A DNA stretch of 64,000 nucleotides from Microbispora hainanensis (lineage in GTDB: Bacteria > Actinomycetota > Actinomycetes > Streptosporangiales > Streptosporangiaceae). How positions within the stretch are numbered: position 1 is the first letter of the stretch; each line of letters starts with the position of its first letter. The position numbers were made by a program, and so were the translations under genes. The stretch is from assembly GCF_006874475.1 (NCBI RefSeq), contig NZ_VIRM01000030.1:1-64000 (forward strand), read 5' to 3'. A model generated the notes under the pieces. It had not been told where the DNA came from and did no database searches. It saw only the letters and a list, made by a program, of their open reading frames with translations. Positions 1-10,141 of the stretch are shown here, piece by piece.

Positions 1-1
1 G

Positions 2-2863
<2,862 letters not shown>

Positions 2864-2944
2864 GCGCGGCGGCTCAGGGCTGACGCGCCGGGGCGGATGC
2901 AGCGGCTCCGTACGGGCCTCGAAGCCGGGGATGAGAGGTCAGAT

Positions 2945-2960
2945 CTGTGATCGTTCACAG
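2945..2960. promoter_or_regulatory. CTGTGA-N4-TCACAG inverted repeat, operator candidate
   Basis: Perfect 6-bp arms CTGTGA / TCACAG around TCGT. It resembles a CRP-type half-site pair, but the spacer is 4 bp rather than the 6 bp of classic CRP sites, so the family of the binding protein is open. It lies 85 bp after the kinase stop and about 420 bp before the lyase start. Confidence 0.35.
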
Positions 2961-2981
2961 GCTCCCGTAAGCCGACGTGGC

Positions 2982-2992
2982 TGAAAGTTTCA
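2982..2992. promoter_or_regulatory. TGAAA-G-TTTCA palindrome, possible polysaccharide-regulator site
   Basis: Perfect palindrome with 5-bp arms around one base. The GAAA-N-TTTC core is like sites bound by LacI-family regulators of xylan and plant polysaccharide genes in actinomycetes (from memory of the family). The next gene downstream is a pectin-degrading lyase, which fits. No footprint or motif comparison was possible. Confidence 0.35.
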
Positions 2993-3201
2993 ATGATCGG
3001 TCATCGGCGTCGACGTGCAGGTGGCACGCCCGCAGCGGCTCCGACCAGCCGCAGATCGCCGGGCCCGGATGCCTCGGATGATTGCGTTCACATCGGTGAA
3101 CCGGGGTGATTGACCGCACCGCCGGTTTCGCGTTGTGATGACGCACCCCGGCGCATCCCGTCGCACCCTGCCCATTGCCCCCGTAGCCCCCCTGCCCGCC
3201 G

Positions 3202-3284
3202 CACCCTGCCCCTAGCACCCTGCCCCTAGCTCCCTGCCCCTAGCTCCCTGCCCGCCACACCTGCCCCTAGCTCCCTGCCCGTCC
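3202..3284 (+). repeat. Block of about six degenerate 14-bp direct repeats
   Basis: Units of the type CACCCTGCCCCTAG / CTCCCTGCCCCTAG follow each other head to tail; the first three are nearly exact and the rest degenerate. The strand is strongly pyrimidine-rich. The block sits about 95-180 bp upstream of the lyase start. A role in expression is speculative; it may simply be replication slippage. Confidence 0.8.
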
Positions 3285-3379
3285 CACCCCCGCGCCGAAC
3301 ACCGGCTGAGCACCACTGAGCACCACTGAGCGCCGCTGAAGCACTGCGCCCCCATCGGCACCCCCTCATGGAGTTCCAG

Positions 3380-5728
3380 ATGACCACACGACGAAGATCT
3401 GCTCTGGTCGCCGCCGTGGCCTCGGCCGCCGCGCTCGCGGGGACCGCGGTTCTGCCGGCCCTGCCCGCCTCCGCGGCGGCGGGCTGCCGGGTGGACTACC
3501 AGGTGACCAACCAGTGGCAGGACGGATTCGGAGCCGCCGTCACGATCACCAACCTCGGCGACGCCGTCAACGGCTGGACGCTCACCTGGTCGTACGCGGC
3601 GGGCCAGACCGTCACGCAGGCGTGGAACGCCACGGTCACCCAGAGCGGCGGGCAGGTCACCGCCAAGGACGCCGGCTACAACGCCTCGATCCCCACCGGC
3701 GGCACGACGTCGTTCGGCTTCAACGGCTCGTGGAACAACTCGTCCAACCCCGCGCCCGCGAGCTTCGCGCTCAACGGCACCGCCTGCACGGGCGGGGTCA
3801 CGAGCAGCCCCTCTCCGAGTCCCAGCGCCTCGCCCAGTTCTTCTCCCAGTGCTTCTCCCAGTGCCTCTCCCAGTGCCTCTCCCAGTGCGAGCCCGACGCG
3901 TTCGCCGAGCCCCTCACCCAGCCCGTCCCCGAGCCCGAGCCCCAGCCCGTCCCCGAGCCCGACGAGCATCCCGGCGGGCGCGCGGCAGATGGAAGACCTC
4001 GACCGCGGCCTGATCAGCGTGCGGTCGGGCAACGGCAACCTGGTCTCCTGGCGACTGCTCGGCACCGAGAGCATCGGCACCGGGTTCAACGTCTATCGGG
4101 GCTCGACGAAGCTGACCTCCTCGCCGATCACCAACTCCACGAACTACTTCGACTCCGGGGCCGCCGCCGACGCCACATACACGGTGCGGGCCGTGGTGAA
4201 CGGCGCGGAGCAGGCGGCGTCGGAGTCGTCGCTGCGCTTCACCGGCGGCGACCACCTCGACGTGCCCATCCAGCCGCCGTCCGGCGGCACCACGCCCGAT
4301 GGCGTGTCCTACACCTACAGCGCCAACGACGGGAGCGTGGGCGACCTCGACGGCGACGGGCAGTATGAGTTCGTGCTGAAGTGGGACCCGTCCAACGCCA
4401 AGGACAACTCCCAGTCCGGCTACACCGGCAACGTGTTCGTCGACGCGTACAGGCTGAACGGCACCCGCATGTGGCGCATCGACCTCGGCCGCAACATCCG
4501 CGCGGGCGCCCACTACACGCAGTTCCAGGTGTACGACTACGACGGCGACGGCCGGGCCGAGGTGGCGATGAAGACCGCCGACGGCACCAGGGACGGCGCC
4601 GGCAGGGTCATCGGCAACGCGAACGCCGACTACCGCAACTCCTCCGGCTACGTCCTGTCCGGCCCCGAATATCTGACCATGTTCAACGGCCAGACCGGCG
4701 CGGCGATGTCCACGGTGGACTACGACCCGCCGCGCGGAACGGTCTCCTCCTGGGGCGACAACTACGGCAACCGGGTCGACCGGTTCCTCGCCGCCACCGC
4801 CTATCTCGACGGCGCCCGCCCGTCGCTGATCATGTCGCGCGGCTACTACACGCGTACCGTGATCGCGGCCTGGGACTTCCGCAACGGCTCGCTGACCAAA
4901 CGGTGGACGTTCGACTCCAACTCCGCGGGCAGCCAGTACACCGGCCAGGGCAACCACAACCTCGCCGTCGCCGACGTCGACGCGGACGGCAAGGACGAGA
5001 TCGTCTTCGGTGCGATGGCGATCAACGACAACGGCCAGCCCCTGTGGAACACCCGCAACGGCCACGGCGACGCCATGCACCTCGGCGACCTCGACCCGTC
5101 GCGGGCCGGACTCGAGGTGTTCAAGGTCGACGAGGACACCAGCAAGCCCGCGGCGTGGATGGCCGACGCCCGCACCGGCTCGATCATCTGGAGCAACGCC
5201 TCCTGCGGCTGCGACAACGGCCGCGGCGTCTCCGACGACGTGTGGTCCGGCAGCCCGGGCGCCGAGTCGTGGTCGTCCGGCGTCAGCGGCATGTTCAACA
5301 CCAGGGGGCAGAACGTCGGGCGCAAGCCGGGTTCGGCGAACTTCCTCGCCTGGTGGGACGCCGACCCGGTCCGTGAGCTGCTCGACGGCACCCACATCGA
5401 CAAGTACGGCACCGGCGGCGACACCCGCCTGCTGACCGGCTCCGGCGTGCACTCCAACAACGGCACCAAGTCCACCCCGTCGCTGTCGGCCGACCTGTTC
5501 GGCGACTGGCGCGAGGAGGTCGTCTGGCCGACGAGCGACAACACCGCTCTGCGGATCTACAGCACGACCACGGCGACGAACCGCCAGGTCTACACGCTGA
5601 TGCACGACCCGGCATATCGGGTGGCGATCGCCTGGCAGAACACCGCCTACAACCAGCCGCCCCACACGGGCTTCTTCCTCGGCGACGGCATGTCCACTCC
5701 GGCCAGGCCGAACATCTATCTGAGGTGA
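3380..5728 (+). CDS. Secreted rhamnogalacturonan lyase (PL11) with N-terminal CBM2
   Basis: An extracellular pectin-degrading enzyme that should cleave the rhamnogalacturonan-I backbone by beta-elimination. Residues 1 to about 34 form a Sec/Tat-like signal (TTRRRSALVAAV, ending PASAAA). A family-2 cellulose-binding module follows (about 36-138; Cys36 and a second Cys near 137, conserved Trp, NGW and GFNGSW motifs). A Pro-Ser linker of roughly 60 residues leads to the PL11 catalytic domain (about 198-782), with the family's start MEDLDRGLISV and repeated Asp-rich Ca-binding-like loops (DLDGDGQYE, DYDGDGRAE, DVDADGKDE). An upstream ATG at 3368 is in frame, but 3380 is preferred because GGAG lies 6 bases before it. 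The gene is monocistronic; a strong hairpin follows. The CBM2 architecture matches the GH6 cellulase at the far end of the window. Confidence 0.92.
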   Translation: MTTRRRSALVAAVASAAALAGTAVLPALPASAAAGCRVDYQVTNQWQDGFGAAVTITNLGDAVNGWTLTWSYAAGQTVTQAWNATVTQSGGQVTAKDAGYNASIPTGGTTSFGFNGSWNNSSNPAPASFALNGTACTGGVTSSPSPSPSASPSSSPSASPSASPSASPSASPTRSPSPSPSPSPSPSPSPSPSPTSIPAGARQMEDLDRGLISVRSGNGNLVSWRLLGTESIGTGFNVYRGSTKLTSSPITNSTNYFDSGAAADATYTVRAVVNGAEQAASESSLRFTGGDHLDVPIQPPSGGTTPDGVSYTYSANDGSVGDLDGDGQYEFVLKWDPSNAKDNSQSGYTGNVFVDAYRLNGTRMWRIDLGRNIRAGAHYTQFQVYDYDGDGRAEVAMKTADGTRDGAGRVIGNANADYRNSSGYVLSGPEYLTMFNGQTGAAMSTVDYDPPRGTVSSWGDNYGNRVDRFLAATAYLDGARPSLIMSRGYYTRTVIAAWDFRNGSLTKRWTFDSNSAGSQYTGQGNHNLAVADVDADGKDEIVFGAMAINDNGQPLWNTRNGHGDAMHLGDLDPSRAGLEVFKVDEDTSKPAAWMADARTGSIIWSNASCGCDNGRGVSDDVWSGSPGAESWSSGVSGMFNTRGQNVGRKPGSANFLAWWDADPVRELLDGTHIDKYGTGGDTRLLTGSGVHSNNGTKSTPSLSADLFGDWREEVVWPTSDNTALRIYSTTTATNRQVYTLMHDPAYRVAIAWQNTAYNQPPHTGFFLGDGMSTPARPNIYLR

Positions 5729-5737
5729 TCCGCCGAC

Positions 5738-5775
5738 GGCGGCCGCGGGCAGACCTGGCGAGGTCCGCGGCCGCC
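5738..5775. terminator. Strong hairpin between convergent genes
   Basis: Stem GGCGGCCGCGG (5738-5748) pairs with CCGCGGCCGCC (5765-5775); the interior GACCT/AGGTC extends the stem. It lies 10 bp after the lyase stop and 50 bp from the stop of the convergent SnoaL-like gene. There is no T-run on either side, so it is a GC-rich actinomycete-type terminator serving both genes. Confidence 0.7.
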
Positions 5776-5826
5776 GCCGCGCTGCCGGACCGGCCGGCGC
5801 CCCCGCGCGCTGCGCGCCCGGAACGC

Positions 5827-6279
5827 TCAGCTCGCGGTTGCCGAGCCTTCCGGGGTTTCCGTGAGGCACAGACCGAGCTGGGTGTAGATCTCCAGCTGGT
5901 CGAAATACTCCCGGTGGGTCTTGATCTTGCCGTCCTCGATGAAGGACGCACAGGTGCCCCGGAAGGTGATCGGGCGACCGGTCCCCTCCAGCTCGCGCCC
6001 GTTCGGCAGCAGGATCGGCCCCAGGTGCGTGCCCGTGGCCGTCCACTCCACCATCATGGGCGCGTCGCAGCCGACGGCCTCGTACCACACGATCAACTGG
6101 AAGTCGGGGAAGCTCTTGAAGACCTGCTCGTACATCCACCCGATCTGCTCATGCCCCTCCGCGATGCCGAAGGGCGAGACAAGAACGGCGTCCGGGCTGA
6201 AGGTGTCGAGTAAGGCCTCCAGATCGTGTTCGTTCAGCGCCTGGGCCAACCGGCGTTTCACATCCCATGAATCGGACAT
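5827..6279 (-). CDS. SnoaL-like / NTF2-fold polyketide cyclase-type protein
   Basis: A 150-residue protein of the SnoaL-like (NTF2-fold) superfamily, whose members act as small-molecule cyclases, hydrolases or binding proteins; the ligand cannot be deduced. Family hallmarks are an N-terminal helix pair (VKRRLAQALNEHDLEALLDT), FSPDAVLVSPFG, the pattern HEQIGWMYEQVFKSFPDF, and a C-terminal strand region ending REYFDQLEIYTQLGL. The start at 6279 is chosen because GAAGGA lies 8 bases upstream; a longer frame to 6309 has no such site. It is divergent from the site-2 protease gene and converges on the lyase. A truncated relative sits at 47621. Confidence 0.75.
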   Translation of the reverse strand: MSDSWDVKRRLAQALNEHDLEALLDTFSPDAVLVSPFGIAEGHEQIGWMYEQVFKSFPDFQLIVWYEAVGCDAPMMVEWTATGTHLGPILLPNGRELEGTGRPITFRGTCASFIEDGKIKTHREYFDQLEIYTQLGLCLTETPEGSATAS

Positions 6280-6391
6280 CTCGACGGTCCTTCGACAGTC
6301 GGTTTGCAACTCCGCCTGACGATCTTACCCAGTCGCCGGTCAGGAGCCGCCCACGATTGCGCCGCCGGAGCACCACACACGGGTTCCGTTT

Positions 6392-6420
6392 TTCACACAT
6401 TTGCGCAATTTTCGTATGTC
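6392..6420 (+). promoter_or_regulatory. Candidate sigma-70-type promoter for the site-2 protease
   Basis: TTCACA (6392-6397, five of six matches to TTGACA) is separated by 17 bp from TATGTC (6415-6420). The spacer includes the palindrome TTGCGCAA (6401-6408), a possible operator. The element lies in the only AT-rich patch of the divergent gap, about 117 bp before the protease start. Confidence 0.4.
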
Positions 6421-6536
6421 GGTTCCGGCAACCGCCCGCTGACCGCGCGTCGGCGGTCTCCAAGCCCCCGGCCGCCGCGTGACCTGTGCCGTTGTGGGTA
6501 GGCCAGTCACAGCGAAAGGCCGAGGGGGGTGGCAGG

Positions 6537-7844
6537 ATGCGATCATCGATCAGTCTCGGCCGCATAGGCGGGATCCCGGTCGGGCTCAACATCAGCGTCC
6601 TCGTGATCGTCGTGATCCTGGTGGTCGGGCTGGCCTTCGGGCGCTTTCCCATCGCCTTCCCCGGCCTGTCCATGGCGGCGTACCTGCTGGCCGCGGTGGT
6701 GTCGGCACTGCTCTTCCTGGCCTCGCTGCTGGCGCACGAGGTGGCCCACGCGATCGTCGCCAAGCGGCACGGGCTGGGGGTCAACGGCATCACGCTCTGG
6801 CTGCTCGGCGGGGTGGCCGAACTGCGCGGTGAGCCCCGCTCCCCCGGCGCCGACCTCAAGATCGCCGGGGTGGGGCCGTTGACCAGCGCCGTGCTCGGCG
6901 GCCTGTTCGCCCTGCTGTCCTGGGGGGCCGCGGCCGTCGCGGCGCCGCCGCTGATCAGCGGGATGTTCGCCTATCTGGCCGTGGTGAACGTGCTGCTCGC
7001 CGTGTTCAACCTGGTGCCCGCCGCGCCGCTGGACGGCGGGCGGGTGCTGCGCGCCTTCCTGTGGGCCTGGTGGCACGACCGCATGCGGGCCGCCGTGGCC
7101 GCCGCCCGGGCGGGCCGGGTCTTCGGCTACGTCCTGATCGCGCTCGGCTTCCTCAACCTCGTCTCCGGCCTCGGCCTCCAGGGATTCTGGCTGGCCCTGA
7201 TCGGCCTGTTCCTGGTGAACGCGGCCACCGCCGAGGAGCAGCAGGCGCAGATCGACGCCGCGCTGCACGGGATCACGGTGGGCGAGGTGATGTCGCGCGA
7301 CCCTCTCGTCGCGCACCCCGACGAGACCGTCGCCAGCCTGATCGACCGGCTCGTGCTGCGCCGCCACCTGTCCACCTATCCGCTGCTGGGCGACGACGGC
7401 CGGTTCGCGGGACTGGTGACCCTGGGCCGCGTCCGGCAGGTGCCGCCCGACGACCGCGCGCGCACCCGGCTGCGCGACGTCGCGTGCCCGCCGTCGGAGG
7501 TGCCCACCGCACGCCCCGACGACCAGCTCACCGAGCTGCTCCAGCGAATGAGCGGCAGCGCGGACGGCCGGGCCGTGGTGCTCGACGACGCCGGACGCCT
7601 CATCGGCCTGGTCACGCCCACCGACATCAGCCGGGTCATCCAGACAGTGGACCTGCGGGCGCGTGAGCCCTACCGGACACCGCGCGGCGCCGACCTCGCC
7701 CCGCCACCGCCCGGAGACCGTACGCCCGGCCGGCCCGATTCCGGAGGCCCTGCGCCGGGGGGCCACACTCCCGGGGGTCCTGCCCCCGGAGGCCCTGCTC
7801 CTGGGGGAACCGTCCCGCCGCCTGGTCGCCGCGACGCCGCCTGA
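6537..7844 (+). CDS. Site-2-protease-type M50 metalloprotease with two CBS domains
   Basis: An integral-membrane zinc protease of the M50 (Rip/SpoIVFB-like) family that cuts substrates within the membrane. The catalytic HEVAH motif is at residues 67-71 and the third zinc ligand Asp is in PLDGGRVLR (about Asp166). About six hydrophobic segments fill residues 5-220. Two CBS domains follow (about 244-300 and 310-365), which in this subfamily bind adenine nucleotides and tune activity. The last 55 residues are a Pro/Gly tail with repeats of GGPAPGG. The start at 6537 gives MRSSISLGRIGGIPVGL, the usual family beginning, with a purine-rich GAGGGGGGTGG site before it. The sigma factor gene follows 82 bp later; whether the protease degrades an anti-sigma factor is speculation. 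Confidence 0.9.
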   Translation: MRSSISLGRIGGIPVGLNISVLVIVVILVVGLAFGRFPIAFPGLSMAAYLLAAVVSALLFLASLLAHEVAHAIVAKRHGLGVNGITLWLLGGVAELRGEPRSPGADLKIAGVGPLTSAVLGGLFALLSWGAAAVAAPPLISGMFAYLAVVNVLLAVFNLVPAAPLDGGRVLRAFLWAWWHDRMRAAVAAARAGRVFGYVLIALGFLNLVSGLGLQGFWLALIGLFLVNAATAEEQQAQIDAALHGITVGEVMSRDPLVAHPDETVASLIDRLVLRRHLSTYPLLGDDGRFAGLVTLGRVRQVPPDDRARTRLRDVACPPSEVPTARPDDQLTELLQRMSGSADGRAVVLDDAGRLIGLVTPTDISRVIQTVDLRAREPYRTPRGADLAPPPPGDRTPGRPDSGGPAPGGHTPGGPAPGGPAPGGTVPPPGRRDAA

Positions 7845-7926
7845 ACGCCAACGGCTCCTGCGTCCGGCCGGCGTCAGCCGAAAGCGGTCCTAACTGACAA
7901 GGGGAGGCGCTCAGGGAGGTGGGGAT

Positions 7927-8598
7927 ATGACGATCGTCGACGACACAGCGGGCGAACGACGGCGGCTGCGGTTCGAGCGGGACGCACTGCCGTACATCGA
8001 CCAGATCTACGCCGGCGCCCTACGGCTCGCCCGGAACCCCGCCGACGCCGAAGACCTGGTGCAGGACGTCTACATGCGGGCCTTCAGCAACTTCCATCAG
8101 TTCCGCGAGGGCACGAACCTGCGGGCCTGGCTCTATCGCATCCTGACCAACACCTACATCAACACCTACCGGAAGCAGCAGCGTCAGCCGCAGCGGTCCG
8201 CGGCCGAGGACATCGAGGACTGGCAGCTCGCCGAAGCGGCCTCGCACACCTCGTCGGGACTCAAGTCGGCCGAGGTGGAGGCCTTGGAAGGGCTGCCCGA
8301 CTCGCGGGTGAAGCGCGCGCTGCAGGAGCTGCCCGAGGACTTCCGGCTGGCGGTCTACCTCGCCGACGTGGAGGGCTTCGCCTACAAGGAGATCGCGCAG
8401 ATCACCGACGTCCCCATCGGCACGGTCATGTCACGGCTGCACCGGGGACGCCGGCAACTGCGGACCAAGCTGGAGGACTACGCCGCCGAGCTCGGCCTGC
8501 TCCGGTCGGCGAGCGCCGCCGCACCGGACGGCGAACGAGCCCAGGACGGTGCGCCGACCCAGGACGGTGAGCGAGCCCAGGACGGCGAAGCGACCTGA
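7927..8598 (+). CDS. ECF sigma factor, SigR/SigH-like, without adjacent anti-sigma gene
   Basis: A 223-residue extracytoplasmic-function sigma factor. Region 2 is clear ([17 protein letters not shown] and [19 protein letters not shown]), as is region 4 ([17 protein letters not shown], then [25 protein letters not shown]). Similarity is strongest to the SigR/SigH oxidative and disulfide stress group. Canonical sigR genes are followed by a zinc anti-sigma (rsrA, HXXXCXXC); here the next gene is convergent and unrelated, so this is either a paralogue or is controlled by an unlinked anti-sigma factor. The C-terminus carries a degenerate repeat of DGERAQ / DGAPTQ (about 197-222), an expansion outside the sigma fold. 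A strong GGGAGGTGG site precedes the ATG. Confidence 0.88.
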   Translation: MTIVDDTAGERRRLRFERDALPYIDQIYAGALRLARNPADAEDLVQDVYMRAFSNFHQFREGTNLRAWLYRILTNTYINTYRKQQRQPQRSAAEDIEDWQLAEAASHTSSGLKSAEVEALEGLPDSRVKRALQELPEDFRLAVYLADVEGFAYKEIAQITDVPIGTVMSRLHRGRRQLRTKLEDYAAELGLLRSASAAAPDGERAQDGAPTQDGERAQDGEAT

Positions 8599-8610
8599 GA
8601 CGAAAGGAGC

Positions 8611-8979
8611 TCAGGCGTCCTCGCGATCGGGGCTCTCCAGCCGGAAGAAGTTGCTCAGGCTGCCGTCCTTGCGGTGCTCCTGGTAGATGAAGTTGAGGTT
8701 GCGTTCCTCGAACGTCCTGAACCACTCGTCCCAGGAGATCTCCTTCAGGTCTTCGCCGCCGTATCCCGGGAAGTCGAACCGGAGGACGCCGGGACGACCA
8801 TCGTGCTCGGTGCCGGGAACGGTCGCGGGTTTGGCGCCCCGTTCCTCGGCCCACCGCCTGATGACCTCGTGGTCGGTCGTGACCAGGCTGCGTCCGGGGC
8901 GCTCCTCGTGCTCCTCGGCAGAGGAGATCTCCTGCTCGTACTTGTGGTCGCCCGTGACCGGGTGGTGCTGCTCTGACAT
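8611..8979 (-). CDS. Conserved small protein of unknown function
   Basis: A 122-residue charged soluble protein with no signal or membrane segment. The core (about 30-115: TTDHEVIRRWAEERGAKPATV, then RFDFPGYGGEDLKEISWDEW, then IYQEHRKDGSLSNFFRLE) matches a widespread small bacterial family. As I recall, databases often mislabel it as a glucan branching protein; I would not accept that name since no GH13 features are present. A strong GGGGAGGTGG site precedes the ATG. It is 42 bp downstream of, and co-directional with, the LigD-like gene, so the two are likely co-transcribed. Confidence 0.75.
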   Translation of the reverse strand: MSEQHHPVTGDHKYEQEISSAEEHEERPGRSLVTTDHEVIRRWAEERGAKPATVPGTEHDGRPGVLRFDFPGYGGEDLKEISWDEWFRTFEERNLNFIYQEHRKDGSLSNFFRLESPDREDA

Positions 8980-9021
8980 CTCGCCACCTCCCCCTCGTCG
9001 CCCTACCCCGCGCCGCCTGCC

Positions 9022-10020
9022 TTACCCCGGCGCCTTCACGGGCAGCCGCACCCAGGCGGGGGACTCCTCCCCCGGCGCGTACACGGAGTCGAGGCGCTTG
9101 CCCACGACGCCGGGCAGGCCCTGCTCGGCCGCCGCCCGCCGCACCGCCTCTGCCTCCCCGGGCCAGGACGGCGCCGTCTGCCAGCGCGGCCCGGCGACCG
9201 CGAGGTCCTCCAGGCCCGCACGGCGGCGCTCGAACGGCTCGCCGAGCAACAACCGGCCGTCGTCGTAGAGCAGGTCGTAGGCGACGTAGACCGGGGTGCC
9301 CGCGACCGTGACGACCTCGCCGTCCAGCACGACGGCCCTGCTGCCGAACGACTCGGCCAGCGGGCGCAGCCAGCGGTGCTCCCCGGTGACGTCCGCGCCG
9401 CCCGCGTCGCGCAGCGTCAGCCTGCCGCCCTCCACGTGGGCGAGCGCCCGCGTGCCGCCCCACCAGAACTCCCAGGCGTACGCCTCGGGGTCGCGGGGCA
9501 GGCGGGTGCGGGTCACCGGTTTCATCGGCGCGATCACGGCGGGCGGGGGCTCCCACTGCTCGCTGGGCGGGTCCATCCGGTGGATCATCCAGTTGCGTCC
9601 CCGGGTCCGGAACAGCACGTAGCGGCCCGCGACCCGGGAGCCCTTCAGCACGATCTTGACCTCGCGGTCGCTCCACTTCTCGGTCGTGTAGTGGCCGCGA
9701 TCCCAGATCGTCATCGTGCCGCCGCCGTACTCGCCCTTGGGGATCTCGCCCTCGAACCGGGCGTACTCCATGGGGTGGTCCTCGGTCTGGACGGCGAGGT
9801 GGTTGGTCGCGGGGTCGAGCGGCAGGCCCTTGGGGATCGCCCAGGAGACTAGCACCCCGCCCCGCTCCAGGCGCAGGTCCCAGTGGAGGGACCGGGCGTG
9901 GTGCTCCTGGATGACGAACGTGTCGTCCTCGCCCCGCGGCAGCGGCCCTTCGGCAGGGATCGGCTCGCGGGTGCGCGTCGCGTCGCGTTTGGCCCGATAG
10001 GTCTCGAGTTTGTCCGCCAT
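9022..10020 (-). CDS. LigD-type 3'-phosphoesterase fused to a degenerate ligase-like domain
   Basis: A 332-residue protein. Residues about 30-150 are a LigD-type 3'-phosphoesterase domain (FVIQEHHARSLHWDLRLE, with the His and Asp residues of the active site; FEGEIPKGEYGGG), which trims 3' phosphate or ribonucleotide ends in bacterial non-homologous end joining. Residues about 175-330 resemble the nucleotidyltransferase domain of ATP-dependent DNA ligase, but motif I reads E184-F-W-W-G-G-T-R191 where ExKxDGxR is expected. The adenylated lysine is Trp186 and the Asp is Gly188. LDGEV (motif III) and GVVGKR (motif V) remain. So the ligase part is probably inactive or only binds nucleotide/DNA. 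The start at 10020 gives MADKLETYRAKRD, typical of the family, with TAGGA upstream. No Ku gene is in the window. Confidence 0.85.
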   Translation of the reverse strand: MADKLETYRAKRDATRTREPIPAEGPLPRGEDDTFVIQEHHARSLHWDLRLERGGVLVSWAIPKGLPLDPATNHLAVQTEDHPMEYARFEGEIPKGEYGGGTMTIWDRGHYTTEKWSDREVKIVLKGSRVAGRYVLFRTRGRNWMIHRMDPPSEQWEPPPAVIAPMKPVTRTRLPRDPEAYAWEFWWGGTRALAHVEGGRLTLRDAGGADVTGEHRWLRPLAESFGSRAVVLDGEVVTVAGTPVYVAYDLLYDDGRLLLGEPFERRRAGLEDLAVAGPRWQTAPSWPGEAEAVRRAAAEQGLPGVVGKRLDSVYAPGEESPAWVRLPVKAPG

Positions 10021-10141
10021 CTTCGTGGTCCTACCCACGGCATGACCCTCCCTGGGCGACAAGCGTGTCACCTTGTAGGGACATGTCCGGTTAAGGACTT
10101 CGTGACCACTTGGTGATTGGGGGTCACTATCGTCGCCCAGC

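Larger units (their letters stand above)
2864..3379. other. 516-bp gene-free gap with dyads and tandem repeats
   Basis: No credible gene lies here: open frames present are short and lack similarity or ribosome binding sites. The gap holds two inverted repeats near its left end (2945-2960, 2982-2992), a block of 14-bp direct repeats (3202-3284), and two further 10-bp direct repeats CACCACTGAG (3311-3330) just before the lyase gene. It probably holds the promoter and operators of the secreted lyase. Confidence 0.6.

Noticed and set aside
3202-3330. Regular repeats that could suggest a CRISPR array
   Set aside because: Units are 10-14 bp and contiguous without unique spacers, and no cas genes are present; these are simple tandem repeats.
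3914-6139. Long open frame of over 700 codons on the minus strand across the lyase gene
   Set aside because: It is antisense to a well-supported secreted lyase, is Val/Gly/Ala/Arg-rich as expected from the complement of GC-rich codons, and shows no domain or ribosome binding site.
8611-8979. Naming the 122-residue protein a 1,4-alpha-glucan branching enzyme
   Set aside because: It lacks any GH13 catalytic region and is far too short; the name as I recall it is a propagated misannotation.
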